Part shown: positions 9,391-17,250 of the stretch, piece after piece | Layout of the letters: each line of letters opens with the position of its first letter | Numbering within the stretch: position 1 is the stretch's first letter | Source of the DNA: an uncultured Rhizobiaceae group bacterium | Lineage (GTDB): Bacteria; Pseudomonadota; Alphaproteobacteria; Rhizobiales; Rhizobiaceae | Reading direction: 5' to 3' | Assembly (NCBI GenBank): GCA_937930845.1 | Contig: CALHBJ010000007.1 | Span: 124,001 to 188,000, forward strand | Length of the DNA: 64,000 nucleotides | Translations under genes and position numbers: made by a program | Notes under the pieces: generated by a model | The model's database searches: none | Seen by the model: the letters and a program-made list of their open reading frames with translations, nothing else | Told to the model about the DNA's origin: nothing

Positions 9391-10248
9391 CTAAGCTGTT
9401 GCCAGCATTGCGACGCCGGCTAAGATCAAGGTGGCCCATTTTAGCCGCCTTGTTAAATCGCCTTCGCCAAGCAACAGGCTGCCCATCAAGACGGTGAGCA
9501 AGACGCTGATTTCGCGCGTGGGGGCGACGTAGACCACTGGCGTGAAGGTCAATGCATATAGAACCAGAATGTATGCCAGTGAATTGAAAACGGCGATTGT
9601 TACAACGCCAAACCGGTGATCACGCCAATAGGTTTTGACAAGTTCTTTTCGTTTTACCGCGATTGGTGCAAGCAAGATGGTGCGCCCAACACTTGAGGCA
9701 TAATCCAGCAACAGCGGTGAAATCAGCAGCGCAGAAACGGCATAGGCATCCCATACGGTATAACTGCCAATCAACATGCCTGCACCTAGGCCAAATCCAA
9801 GCGATGCAGTCAGGTTTTTTGCGCCACTTTTGAACCCGCCTGTTAAACAAACCACACCAATAATGACAGCGATTGCACCCATGGCAATCTGCACACTCAT
9901 GTTTTCACCCAGAAATAGAACGGCGAAACTGGTTGATAAAAAAGGCCCTGTTGCGCGCGCTGTGGGATAGACCAGTGACAAGTCGCCCTTGCGATATCCC
10001 GTTTGCAGGAGAAGGAAATAACCAAGATGCAATGCCACGCTTCCTGCAATAAACAGGATTTCCCAAAATCCGAATTGGGGCTTTTCTGTAACCACGATGT
10101 AGGCGGCAAATGGGAAATAAATCGCAACAGAGATGGCGGAAAACAGCCAGACGAGTTCAGGACCGCCATTGATACGTTTGACGAAGAAATTCCAAGTCGC
10201 ATGGCAAAATGCGGCAGCGAGTACGAGAGCGAATCCAAAGGCAGTCAC
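9391..10248 (-). CDS. EamA/DMT superfamily transporter
   Basis: This predicted inner-membrane carrier has ten transmembrane helices in two EamA repeats. The first repeat has LVLAAAFCHATWNFFVKR at its start and FLSTSFAVLFLGENMSVQIAMGAIAVIIGVV. The second has SVLLTVLMGSLLLGEGDLTRRLKWATLILAGVAML, with the LGE-containing turn that marks the end of each repeat. Family members export amino acids, purines or other small metabolites. The substrate is unknown. GTG at 10248 is preferred over TTG at 10260 because GAGGT sits a few bases upstream. The 258 bases between this start and the ferredoxin stop hold no gene that I can support. Confidence 0.88.
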   Translation of the reverse strand: MTAFGFALVLAAAFCHATWNFFVKRINGGPELVWLFSAISVAIYFPFAAYIVVTEKPQFGFWEILFIAGSVALHLGYFLLLQTGYRKGDLSLVYPTARATGPFLSTSFAVLFLGENMSVQIAMGAIAVIIGVVCLTGGFKSGAKNLTASLGFGLGAGMLIGSYTVWDAYAVSALLISPLLLDYASSVGRTILLAPIAVKRKELVKTYWRDHRFGVVTIAVFNSLAYILVLYALTFTPVVYVAPTREISVLLTVLMGSLLLGEGDLTRRLKWATLILAGVAMLATA

Positions 10249-10506
10249 GGTAAACCTCAAAGGCTGGCGTTAGACGTGTTTCAGCACGCCCCTTCCACTC
10301 CCTCTGGGTTTTTCGTCCTCGGGTGTCTGCCGTACACGGCTCATAACGGCGCTCGGTCCAGCTTGTAAAAAACAACGGAACCCTAGCCGCACATGGATAG
10401 GCAAATTGAGATTATCAGTTTTTAGCAGAATGCAAAATTGCCCCAAGCCAGCGCTTCACAACCAAATCAACCAACGGGTTGTCACCGCCGCAGTCGGGCT
10501 GCCCCC

Positions 10507-10863
10507 TCAAGCAGCTTCTTCCTGTTTGTGGATTTCCACTTGGGCATCGGGGCTGATGGTTACTTTCAGGCCGTCGAGTTCTTCGCTCATGATCAATTGG
10601 CAGGACAGGCGGGAATTTGCCTCCACGTGGAAGGCATCGTCGAGGCGGTCTTCCTCGTCTTCGCGCATGTCGGGCAGCCGGTCGGCCCATTGGGCGTCGA
10701 CATAGACATGGCAGGTGGCACAGGCGCAGGCACCGCCGCATTCGGCCTTGATACCAATGCCGGACTGAAACGCCCAGTCGCGGATGATCTCCATCACGCG
10801 AAAGCCTTCCAGCGCTTCCAGCTTGGCGCTGCGGCCGTCTGTGGTGCTGACAAATATATGCAT
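10507..10863 (-). CDS. 2Fe-2S ferredoxin of the sulfite reductase operon
   Basis: This is a plant/adrenodoxin-type 2Fe-2S ferredoxin of 118 residues. The cluster motif is ECGGACACATC (CxxxxCxxC), and the fourth Cys is in SRLSCQLIM near residue 93, preceded by the acidic stretch DMREDEEDRLDDA that usually docks the redox partner. It is the last gene of the cysG-DUF2849-sulfite reductase-DUF934 operon, 3 bases after DUF934. Its position suggests that it delivers electrons to the siroheme reductase, because no CysJ-type flavoprotein or NADPH-binding subunit is present in the window. That role is an inference from context. The reductase for the ferredoxin is not visible here. Confidence 0.88.
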   Translation of the reverse strand: MHIFVSTTDGRSAKLEALEGFRVMEIIRDWAFQSGIGIKAECGGACACATCHVYVDAQWADRLPDMREDEEDRLDDAFHVEANSRLSCQLIMSEELDGLKVTISPDAQVEIHKQEEAA

Positions 10864-10866
10864 GAT

Positions 10867-11382
10867 CTAATCCAATGCTCTGCGGGCCCAGCGTTTTGCG
10901 CCGGGGCCGGTTTTGGTTTCATCGGCGGCAGGCTGGTAATGCAGGTGAAGCGCCGGGTTATCACCCTTGGAGAGAGCTGCGATCGTGGCGTCATTTTCAA
11001 CGACAAATGCATTGAAACCACACCGTTGCATATGTCCGATCTGGTCAATGCGCACATCGCCCACGCCCCTCACCTCGCCTTCAAAGCCATGGGCATCGCG
11101 CAATTGCCGGGCCTTGGAAAAGGACGTGCCATCGGCAAAGGACGGGAAGTTCAGCGCGACCACTGACAGGCGGTCCAGATCACCGGCGATTGCACTCACC
11201 GGCTCCAGCGGTTCCAGATAAACACCAATGCGTCCATCATTACGCGCCAGCAATTCTTCCCGCTGGCTCTGAAAGATATCGAGCGAGACAATCACATCCA
11301 CACCGTCGGGAACCGGTTGTTCCCCTTCGATGGAAATCCACGGATCGTCGCGCTGGTCCAGATCAACAAACAAAGTGCCCAT
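10867..11382 (-). CDS. DUF934 protein of the assimilatory sulfite reductase operon
   Basis: This 171-residue protein of the DUF934 family is found almost only beside siroheme-dependent nitrite/sulfite reductases in proteobacteria. Recognisable blocks are VYLEPLEPVSAIAGDLDRLSVVALNFPSFADGTSFSKARQLRD and the central GVGDVRIDQIGHMQRCGFNAFVV. Its biochemical role is not established, and family annotation calls it a putative oxidoreductase-associated protein. ATG at 11382 overlaps the preceding TGA by one base, so it is translationally coupled to the reductase gene. An in-frame GTG one codon earlier is an alternative start. No cofactor-binding motif is evident. Confidence 0.9.
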   Translation of the reverse strand: MGTLFVDLDQRDDPWISIEGEQPVPDGVDVIVSLDIFQSQREELLARNDGRIGVYLEPLEPVSAIAGDLDRLSVVALNFPSFADGTSFSKARQLRDAHGFEGEVRGVGDVRIDQIGHMQRCGFNAFVVENDATIAALSKGDNPALHLHYQPAADETKTGPGAKRWARRALD

Positions 11383-13058
11383 CACGCTGCCTCCGTCGCC
11401 GGTGCAGGTGGATACAGTGCTTCTTTGAAAGGTGCAGGCCCCATACGCCGATAGGCCTCAAGGAACGTTTCATCGTCGCTCAAGCGTCGCGCCAGATAGG
11501 TATCCACCAGTGTCTCCACCGCATTGGTGATTTCGTCAGACGCGAATCCGCGCCCGATGATTTCGCCAATCGCAGCGGTTTCATCGCCGGAGCCGCCAAG
11601 TGTGACTTGATAGAGTTCCTCGCCGCGCTTTTCCACGCCAAGAATACCAATATGCCCCGCATGGTGGTGGCCGCAGGCATTGATACAGCCGGAGATTTTC
11701 AGCTTCAGTTCACCAATTTCATTTTGACGGTCGAGATCACTAAACCGCTGACTGATTTCCTGGGCAACCGGGATTGAACGCGCCGTTGCCAGGGCACAAT
11801 AGTCGAGCCCGGGGCACGCGATAATGTCGGTAATCAACCCAGCATTGGCTGATGCCATACCATGGGCCAACAGCGCGTCGTAGACGGCCTTGAGATCGTC
11901 AAGGCGCACATGGGGCAGGATGACATTTTGCTCATGGCTCACACGCAATTCGTCAAAGGAATAGGCTTCGCCAAGGCCCGCCAACACATCCATTTGGGCG
12001 GATGTGGCATCGCCGGGCGCTTCGCCCGTGCCTTTCAGAGCTACGGTGACAATGGCATAGCCAGGTGCTTTGTGTGCACTCACATTGCGGCCCACCCACC
12101 GGGCAAACCCCGGATCAGCCGCTTGAGCCGCCTCCAGTTTGGCGCTTTCGTTCGGCAATTCTTCAAAAGCCGGGGCCGCAAAATAGGCCTCAATTGAGCG
12201 CACGTCTTCATCGGGCAATTTGAGAACACCCTCGCGGATGCGCTCAAATTCGGCTTCGATCTGTTGCTTCAATTCATCAATGCCGGTCTCATGAACCAGT
12301 ATCTTGATACGGGCTTTATATTTGTTGTCGCGCCGCCCGGACAGATTGTAGACCCGCAAAATGGCTTCACAATAGGACAGCAAGTCTGCTTCCGCCACGA
12401 AGTCCCGCACCTGTTTGGCCACCATGGGCGTACGACCAAGGCCACCACCAATGAATACACCAAAGCCAAGTTCGTCAGCGGCATTGCGCTTCACTTCAAG
12501 GCCGATGTCGTGAAATTGCATGGCGGCCCGGTCAACGCCTGCTCCAATAACTGCAATCTTGAACTTGCGCGGCAGAAACAGAAATTCAGGATGCACCGTC
12601 GACCATTGCCGCAGAATTTCAGCATAGGGGCGCGGGTCCGCAATTTCGTCCGCCGAGGCACCGGCAAAATGGTCCGCAGTCACATTGCGAATGCAATTGC
12701 CGGATGTCTGAATTGCATGCATCTCAACCGAGGCCAGATCAGCCAGAATGTCAGGAATGTCTTCCAGCTTGGGCCAGTTGAACTGGATGTTCTGCCGTGT
12801 TGTGAAATGGCCATAGTCGCGGTCATATTTGCGCGCGATATGGGCCAGCATACGCATCTGCTGTGAATTTAAGGTGCCATAGGGCACCGCCACGCGCAGC
12901 ATGTAAGCATGCAATTGCAGATAGACCCCGTTTTGCAGGCGGATCGGCTTGAAATTGTCTTCCGACAATTCCCCGCTCACCCGCCGGGCAACCTGGTCAC
13001 GAAACTGCGCCACGCGCGATTCCACGAATTCATGGTCAAATTCATCGTAACGGTACAT
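11382..13058 (-). CDS. cysI: siroheme/4Fe-4S sulfite (or nitrite) reductase
   Basis: This is the hemoprotein reductase that carries out six-electron reduction of sulfite to sulfide (or nitrite to ammonia). The 558-residue protein has two repeats. The ferredoxin-like half-domains appear as YGTLNSQQMRMLAHIARKYDRDYGHFTTRQNIQFNW in the first repeat and GLGEAYSFDELRVSHEQNVILPHV in the second. The cluster ligands are CPGLDYC (Cys415, Cys421) and SGCINACGHHH (Cys458, Cys462), the standard CX5C...CX3C pattern. Sulfite is favoured because the operon has DUF2849 and DUF934 and no nitrate genes. The typical neighbour cysH is missing. Sulfite and nitrite reductases of this family are hard to tell apart from sequence alone. 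Confidence 0.92.
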   Translation of the reverse strand: MYRYDEFDHEFVESRVAQFRDQVARRVSGELSEDNFKPIRLQNGVYLQLHAYMLRVAVPYGTLNSQQMRMLAHIARKYDRDYGHFTTRQNIQFNWPKLEDIPDILADLASVEMHAIQTSGNCIRNVTADHFAGASADEIADPRPYAEILRQWSTVHPEFLFLPRKFKIAVIGAGVDRAAMQFHDIGLEVKRNAADELGFGVFIGGGLGRTPMVAKQVRDFVAEADLLSYCEAILRVYNLSGRRDNKYKARIKILVHETGIDELKQQIEAEFERIREGVLKLPDEDVRSIEAYFAAPAFEELPNESAKLEAAQAADPGFARWVGRNVSAHKAPGYAIVTVALKGTGEAPGDATSAQMDVLAGLGEAYSFDELRVSHEQNVILPHVRLDDLKAVYDALLAHGMASANAGLITDIIACPGLDYCALATARSIPVAQEISQRFSDLDRQNEIGELKLKISGCINACGHHHAGHIGILGVEKRGEELYQVTLGGSGDETAAIGEIIGRGFASDEITNAVETLVDTYLARRLSDDETFLEAYRRMGPAPFKEALYPPAPATEAA

Positions 13059-13076
13059 AGGGCAGTCCTGTTTTGA

Positions 13077-13400
13077 TTAGGCCGCGTGGGCGGTGTTTTG
13101 GGCTTGCTTGCCAAGGTCCAGACGGATGGTTGGGCCACTGGCACGAATGCGCTCACGAAACCGCACGGGTGTGACCGAGCCTGCATCCAAAGACACGTCG
13201 ATTTCGTAAGGCTCCACAATCACATTATCCGCATCACTTTGGGCGGCGATGGCAGCCAGTTGCGTTTGCTCTGCCTGGGTAGTGGCTGGCAGTGACGCAT
13301 CAACCGTTTCAACCCAGCGGCCATTGGCGCCAAGCCAGACAACTTCACCATCGCGCAATCTATTGGCGGTGAATACGACAGGCGTTTTCAGATCAGTCAT
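13077..13400 (-). CDS. DUF2849 protein of the sulfite reductase operon
   Basis: This 107-residue protein begins MTDLKTPVVFTANRLRDGEVVWLGANGRWVETVDAS, the conserved core of DUF2849. The family occurs in alphaproteobacteria between cysG and the sulfite reductase gene. The motif with tryptophans looks like a short beta-rich domain. No enzymatic residues are known. ATG at 13400 overlaps the cysG stop in an ATGA arrangement, so it is coupled to cysG translation. The large overlapping frame extending to 13730 is only the out-of-frame shadow of cysG. A role in regulating or assembling the reductase is possible but unproven. Confidence 0.88.
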   Translation of the reverse strand: MTDLKTPVVFTANRLRDGEVVWLGANGRWVETVDASLPATTQAEQTQLAAIAAQSDADNVIVEPYEIDVSLDAGSVTPVRFRERIRASGPTIRLDLGKQAQNTAHAA

Positions 13401-14917
13401 GCTGCTATTCCTTGTGTTATTGTGTGGCGTGAGCCTGAATGGAGACCGGTGGTTCCCAATTGCTCGCATTTGTTGAGATTGATGGCCGCAACCGCTTCGC
13501 CGATGATAATCAGCGCTGCCGCTTCCTTTGACTTTTCGTCTTCCAAATGAGGCAGGTCGCTTAGAACACCCACACTGCGCCGGGCTGTTGGCTTGGCCAC
13601 ATCTTCCAAGAGCGCAACCGGTGTCTGGGGTGACAGGCCTTGTGCCATGAGACGCTGCGCCACTTTGGCCGCGACTGTGCGGCCCATATAGACGGCAATT
13701 GTCGAGCCGCTCAGCGCCAGATTGGCCCAATCCGGCAACACATCACCGGTCAGATCATGACCAGTTGTAAACACCACAGAAGACGCTGTACCGCGCAGGG
13801 TCAGTGGGATTTCTGCTTCGGAAGCTGCAGCAAGCGCAGATGTGACGCCGGGCACAATTTCATAGGCGATGTTGTTGGCCCGCAAGACTGCGATCTCTTC
13901 GCCAGCACGGCCAAAAATCATGGGATCGCCGGACTTCAACCGCGCAACTTTTAGTCCCTTGCTGGCCTTCTCCACCAGCATGGAATTGATCTCGTCCTGA
14001 GACTTGGAATGGCAGCCTTTGCGCTTTCCTACAGAAATGATTTCTGCATCCCGGCGCGACATGCGCACAATTTCCAGCGGCACAAGCGCGTCGTGCATAA
14101 CCACATCGGCATTTTGCAATATCCGGTGCGCGCGCAGGGTCAATAGGTCTTCTGCACCCGGCCCCGCACCAATCAGCGATACAAGGCCGTTGGTCTGCTC
14201 GTCGCTTGTAAGCAAATCGCGGGCAGACTTGCAGGCACCCGCCATGTCCCCTTCAAGCGCCAAGGATGCTGGCTTGCCATCAAAGAACCGCTCCCAGAAC
14301 AGGCGGCGTTCGCGACCATCACGTCCGGAGCGACCAACCGAGCCGCGAAACGCATCGGCAAATTTTGCAAGTGCCCCCGTGCGCGACGGCAGCAATTGTT
14401 CAAGTGTTCCCTTCAGGCGCCGGGCCAGAACCGGCGCGGTGCCATTGGTGGACACGGCCACAACCACCGGCGCACGGTTAACAATGGACGGTGTGATGAA
14501 GTCACATATTTCCGGCCGATCAACGGCGTTGACAGGAACACCGGCAAGACGGGCCGCTTCCACCGCGTGCCGGTCGAGGGTCTCATCCTCCTGGGCGGTA
14601 AACACCAGGGCGGCACCGGCGAAATCTTCAAACGAATAATCGCGCTCAATCCATTGTGCGCCGCTAACTTCAAGTGCTGCGCCCATGGAGGCATCGATTT
14701 GCGGCGCAATAACCACCAACTGGGCTGATGTTTCACTCAGCAGCCGCAACTTGGCGGCAGCTTCCTCGCCACCGCCCACAATGATGACGGGTTTGCCTGC
14801 AACTTTCATGAAACAGGGAAACACATCCAATTTGTCCCCGGCATGGCTTTCAACTAAGTGTCCGGCATCGCACTGGCCTGCATTCGTAGTCGAATTATGA
14901 GAGCTGTGATCAAACAT
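13397..14917 (-). CDS. cysG: CysG, siroheme synthase
   Basis: This is a bifunctional enzyme of 506 residues that makes siroheme for the downstream reductase. The N-terminal half is the precorrin-2 dehydrogenase/ferrochelatase domain, with the NAD-binding GGGEEAAAKLRLL at about residue 48 and the dimerisation linker after residue 190. The C-terminal half is uroporphyrinogen-III methyltransferase, with LIGAGPGAEDLLTLRA (SAM site), VVMHDALV, LKSGDPMIFGRAGEE and VPGVTSALAAASEAEIPLTLRG. The first 35 residues are an unusual hydrophilic extension rich in His/Ser/Asn (HSSHNSTTNAGQCDAGH). No better internal start exists before the conserved VFPCFMKVAGKPV. It leads the operon and ends in an ATGA overlap with DUF2849. 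Confidence 0.94.
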   Translation of the reverse strand: MFDHSSHNSTTNAGQCDAGHLVESHAGDKLDVFPCFMKVAGKPVIIVGGGEEAAAKLRLLSETSAQLVVIAPQIDASMGAALEVSGAQWIERDYSFEDFAGAALVFTAQEDETLDRHAVEAARLAGVPVNAVDRPEICDFITPSIVNRAPVVVAVSTNGTAPVLARRLKGTLEQLLPSRTGALAKFADAFRGSVGRSGRDGRERRLFWERFFDGKPASLALEGDMAGACKSARDLLTSDEQTNGLVSLIGAGPGAEDLLTLRAHRILQNADVVMHDALVPLEIVRMSRRDAEIISVGKRKGCHSKSQDEINSMLVEKASKGLKVARLKSGDPMIFGRAGEEIAVLRANNIAYEIVPGVTSALAAASEAEIPLTLRGTASSVVFTTGHDLTGDVLPDWANLALSGSTIAVYMGRTVAAKVAQRLMAQGLSPQTPVALLEDVAKPTARRSVGVLSDLPHLEDEKSKEAAALIIIGEAVAAINLNKCEQLGTTGLHSGSRHTITQGIAA

Positions 14918-14998
14918 GGAAATGGTCCTGCTGTTGGACCATCAAACTAGGGATTGCTGCGGTGCGTCTCTAGGAACCAGATTTCATTGTTGGAACGC

Positions 14999-15026
14999 GC
15001 AGGGAATTATCATTCCTGCATGCAGG
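14999..15026. promoter_or_regulatory. composite palindromes upstream of cysG
   Basis: Two dyads adjoin about 80-110 bases upstream of the cysG start. One is an imperfect palindrome GCAGGGAAT-TATC-ATTCCTGC (14999-15019). The other is a perfect 12-base palindrome CCTGCATGCAGG (15015-15026). On the cysG strand the first one contains GATAAT, a plausible -10 element, so a repressor bound here could block transcription of the sulfite reductase operon. The regulator is unknown. Confidence 0.45.
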
Positions 15027-15070
15027 GGTTATGTAAAAATTCCCGGCATTTGCGTGGGAAAGCCTCTGAA

Positions 15071-15748
15071 TCAGTCGCGCTGCCATATGAAGAATGGCGC
15101 TTTACCAGGGCGTACGCTCAATGCAGCGCGCTGTTCATCGGAAATACCCATGTCGATCAGATGGCCACCTCGCAGAGCTTCCAGGCTCGGTACAAAATCG
15201 TCCCCAAGCAACTTATAATGGTCACCTTGCAGGAACTGTTCCAGCCTTTCAGCATCCGTTGCCAGGTGCTCTCCCCCTTCCCTGGTGGGAATGCCCTTAT
15301 ACGGTCCGGGCACGGAAATGATCATCCGCCCGCCGGGTTCCAGCAATCGCGTGAATTCTTCCAGGTGATCCCCATAGTGGCCGGGAATATGCTCCAGAAC
15401 ATGATTGTGAAGGATTGCAGTGAAATAACCCTCGGGAAACAGGTCAAAGTCCTGGGGGAAAAACAGTTTCAAACAGGGCGCATGGGGATATCGTTCAGGT
15501 GCCGCATCGCTGGTCAGATAGCGGCCGCCGAGCCGGTCCTTTAGAATTTCATACAGCGCCGCCTCCGGTGCCATGTGCAGAATACGCCCATTGGGCCGTT
15601 CCTCGGCAAGGGGAAACAAATGTCGTTTGTAGACTTCCAGCCCAATGCGGTGACGGGCTTTGGCTCCGCAATTGGCACATTGCTCGCCAGCGCGACCCCG
15701 ATATTCCACAAACTCGTTAGCCGAGCAGATGTTGCAGGCTGGTATCAT
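15071..15748 (-). CDS. SAM-dependent methyltransferase with N-terminal CxxC pairs
   Basis: This is a class I methyltransferase of 225 residues. The N-terminus has two CxxC pairs (ACNIC at residues 5-8 and QCANCGAK near 24-27), a small zinc-ribbon-like module. The Rossmann part has a weak motif I (RILHMAPEAALYEILKDRL), then SDAAPERY, FTAILHNHVLEHIPGHY (motif IV of type-11 methyltransferases) and RLLEPGGRMIISVPGPY. The methyl acceptor is not evident. The gene begins 11 bases after the stop of the cyclopropane fatty acid synthase gene on the same strand, so the two probably form an operon. A membrane-lipid or envelope substrate is conceivable but only inferred. Confidence 0.78.
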   Translation of the reverse strand: MIPACNICSANEFVEYRGRAGEQCANCGAKARHRIGLEVYKRHLFPLAEERPNGRILHMAPEAALYEILKDRLGGRYLTSDAAPERYPHAPCLKLFFPQDFDLFPEGYFTAILHNHVLEHIPGHYGDHLEEFTRLLEPGGRMIISVPGPYKGIPTREGGEHLATDAERLEQFLQGDHYKLLGDDFVPSLEALRGGHLIDMGISDEQRAALSVRPGKAPFFIWQRD

Positions 15749-15759
15749 GCGATGGCCAA

Positions 15760-17004
15760 TCAGAATTCGATTTTCTTGTCGATTTCCATCTGCTTGTAAT
15801 CGCGCTGGGTGTCGACCATGTAGTCCCGCTGTAAAGGCGTTGCATCCCGGTTACGGCTCAACTGCATGTGGAACACCAATTGGCTGCCCGTTCGGAACAT
15901 GGCCTCGGCGGAAATGAGATAAAATTCCCACATACGGGCAAATTTCTCATCATACATATCTTCAACTTCGGCGCGATTATCCTGAAAACGCTGTTCCCAA
16001 TGGGCCAGCGTTTTTGCGTAATGAACGCGCAGGAATTCCAGATCCAGACACCAAAGTGAATTGCGCTCAACACTCTCAAAGACCTCTGACAAAGCCGGAG
16101 AATAGGCACCGGGGAATATGTATTTGCGCATCCAGGTGGAAGCCATTCCAGGCGGGCTCATGTGGCCGATGGAATGGATCATGGCGATACCATCATCGGG
16201 GATGAGGTCGTTTATCTTTGCAAAAAACTCATCATAATGGGCAACCCCCACATGTTCGAACATGCCCACGGAAACGATGCGGTCAAACTGCTCGTCAAGT
16301 TCGCGGTAATCCTGTAACCGAAACTCCACCCGGTCAGATAAACCAAGCTCCGCTGCGCGCTGGCTCGCCAGCTTTTGCTGTTCTGTCGACAGGGTAACGC
16401 CCACCACGTGAACGTCTTCCATACTGGCCAGATACAGCGCCATATCGCCCCAACCACAGCCAATATCCAGCACACGCTGACCTGGCTTTAGGTCGAGCTT
16501 AGCTGCCAGCAGGCGCAATTTATTGCGTTGTGCCTGTTCGAGCGTTTCTTCATCGTTTTGAAAATAGGCGCAGGAATAGAGCATGTTCTTGTCGAGGAAC
16601 AATTTGTAGAACTCATTGCCCAGATCATAATGGTGCGAAACATTGCCCTGGGCTTCGCCTCGCTTGTTGGATTGCTGCTTGCGCCGAAACAACATGGAAA
16701 TCTTGCGGATCACCTTTTGCAACGGATAGCCGGCAATATTCAGCCGGTTCACCGAAAACAGGGTGAGAAAGTCACGCAGTGTCGTACCTTCTTCAAACCG
16801 CATTCTGCCGTCAGTATAGGCCTCACCGGCATTCAGTTCCGGGTTGAACACCAGTTTGTGGTAGAGTGACTTGTCGGTAAGCCGCATGACAACATGCGGG
16901 CCTTCCTGCTTGCCGCCAAACACATGACGATTGTTGTTGGCATCAATGACTTCAAGTTTGCCCTTCTGAACGAAGGACTTCATCATATGGGAAAGCGGGA
17001 ACAT
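15760..17004 (-). CDS. cfa: cyclopropane fatty acid synthase family methyltransferase
   Basis: This enzyme transfers a methylene from SAM to double bonds of membrane phospholipid acyl chains. The 414-residue protein shows the N-terminal domain of Cfa enzymes (GEAYTDGRMRFEEGTTLRDFLTL) and the linking motif NVSHHYDLGNEFYKLFLDKNMLYSCAYF. The SAM site is RVLDIGCGWGDMALYLA, followed by GVTLSTEQ, SVGMFEHVG and the C-terminal FPGAYSPALSEV and WCLDLEFLRVHYAKTLAHW. ATG at 17004 has AGGAAG a few bases upstream. The frame stays open to 17508 but that extension runs back through the parE start region and is not coding. It is divergent from parE with a 246-base gap. Family members also make methylated rather than cyclopropanated lipids. 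Confidence 0.9.
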   Translation of the reverse strand: MFPLSHMMKSFVQKGKLEVIDANNNRHVFGGKQEGPHVVMRLTDKSLYHKLVFNPELNAGEAYTDGRMRFEEGTTLRDFLTLFSVNRLNIAGYPLQKVIRKISMLFRRKQQSNKRGEAQGNVSHHYDLGNEFYKLFLDKNMLYSCAYFQNDEETLEQAQRNKLRLLAAKLDLKPGQRVLDIGCGWGDMALYLASMEDVHVVGVTLSTEQQKLASQRAAELGLSDRVEFRLQDYRELDEQFDRIVSVGMFEHVGVAHYDEFFAKINDLIPDDGIAMIHSIGHMSPPGMASTWMRKYIFPGAYSPALSEVFESVERNSLWCLDLEFLRVHYAKTLAHWEQRFQDNRAEVEDMYDEKFARMWEFYLISAEAMFRTGSQLVFHMQLSRNRDATPLQRDYMVDTQRDYKQMEIDKKIEF

Positions 17005-17250
17005 GAATCTTCCTGTATTTGGAAACCTGGGGCGTGGGTTCGCAAGCCAAGTTGCGGCTCGCGCAAACACAAATCGAATTCTTTGCGCCAATGCAACTGA
17101 TTTTGCGGGACATGCAGAACAACGCCAGAACATTTGATCTTGCCCAGCACCATGCCTGCGCGTACCGATGTGCATAATTAGATTGATAAGCCCGCGCGAT
17201 TCGCCAATTTGCGCAAATTCTCGTGTTGAACAGGGACACCGAAAATACCC

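Noticed and set aside
13401-13730. Upstream extension of DUF2849 to 13730
   Set aside because: It is the out-of-frame shadow of cysG. ATG at 13400 in an ATGA overlap gives the whole domain.
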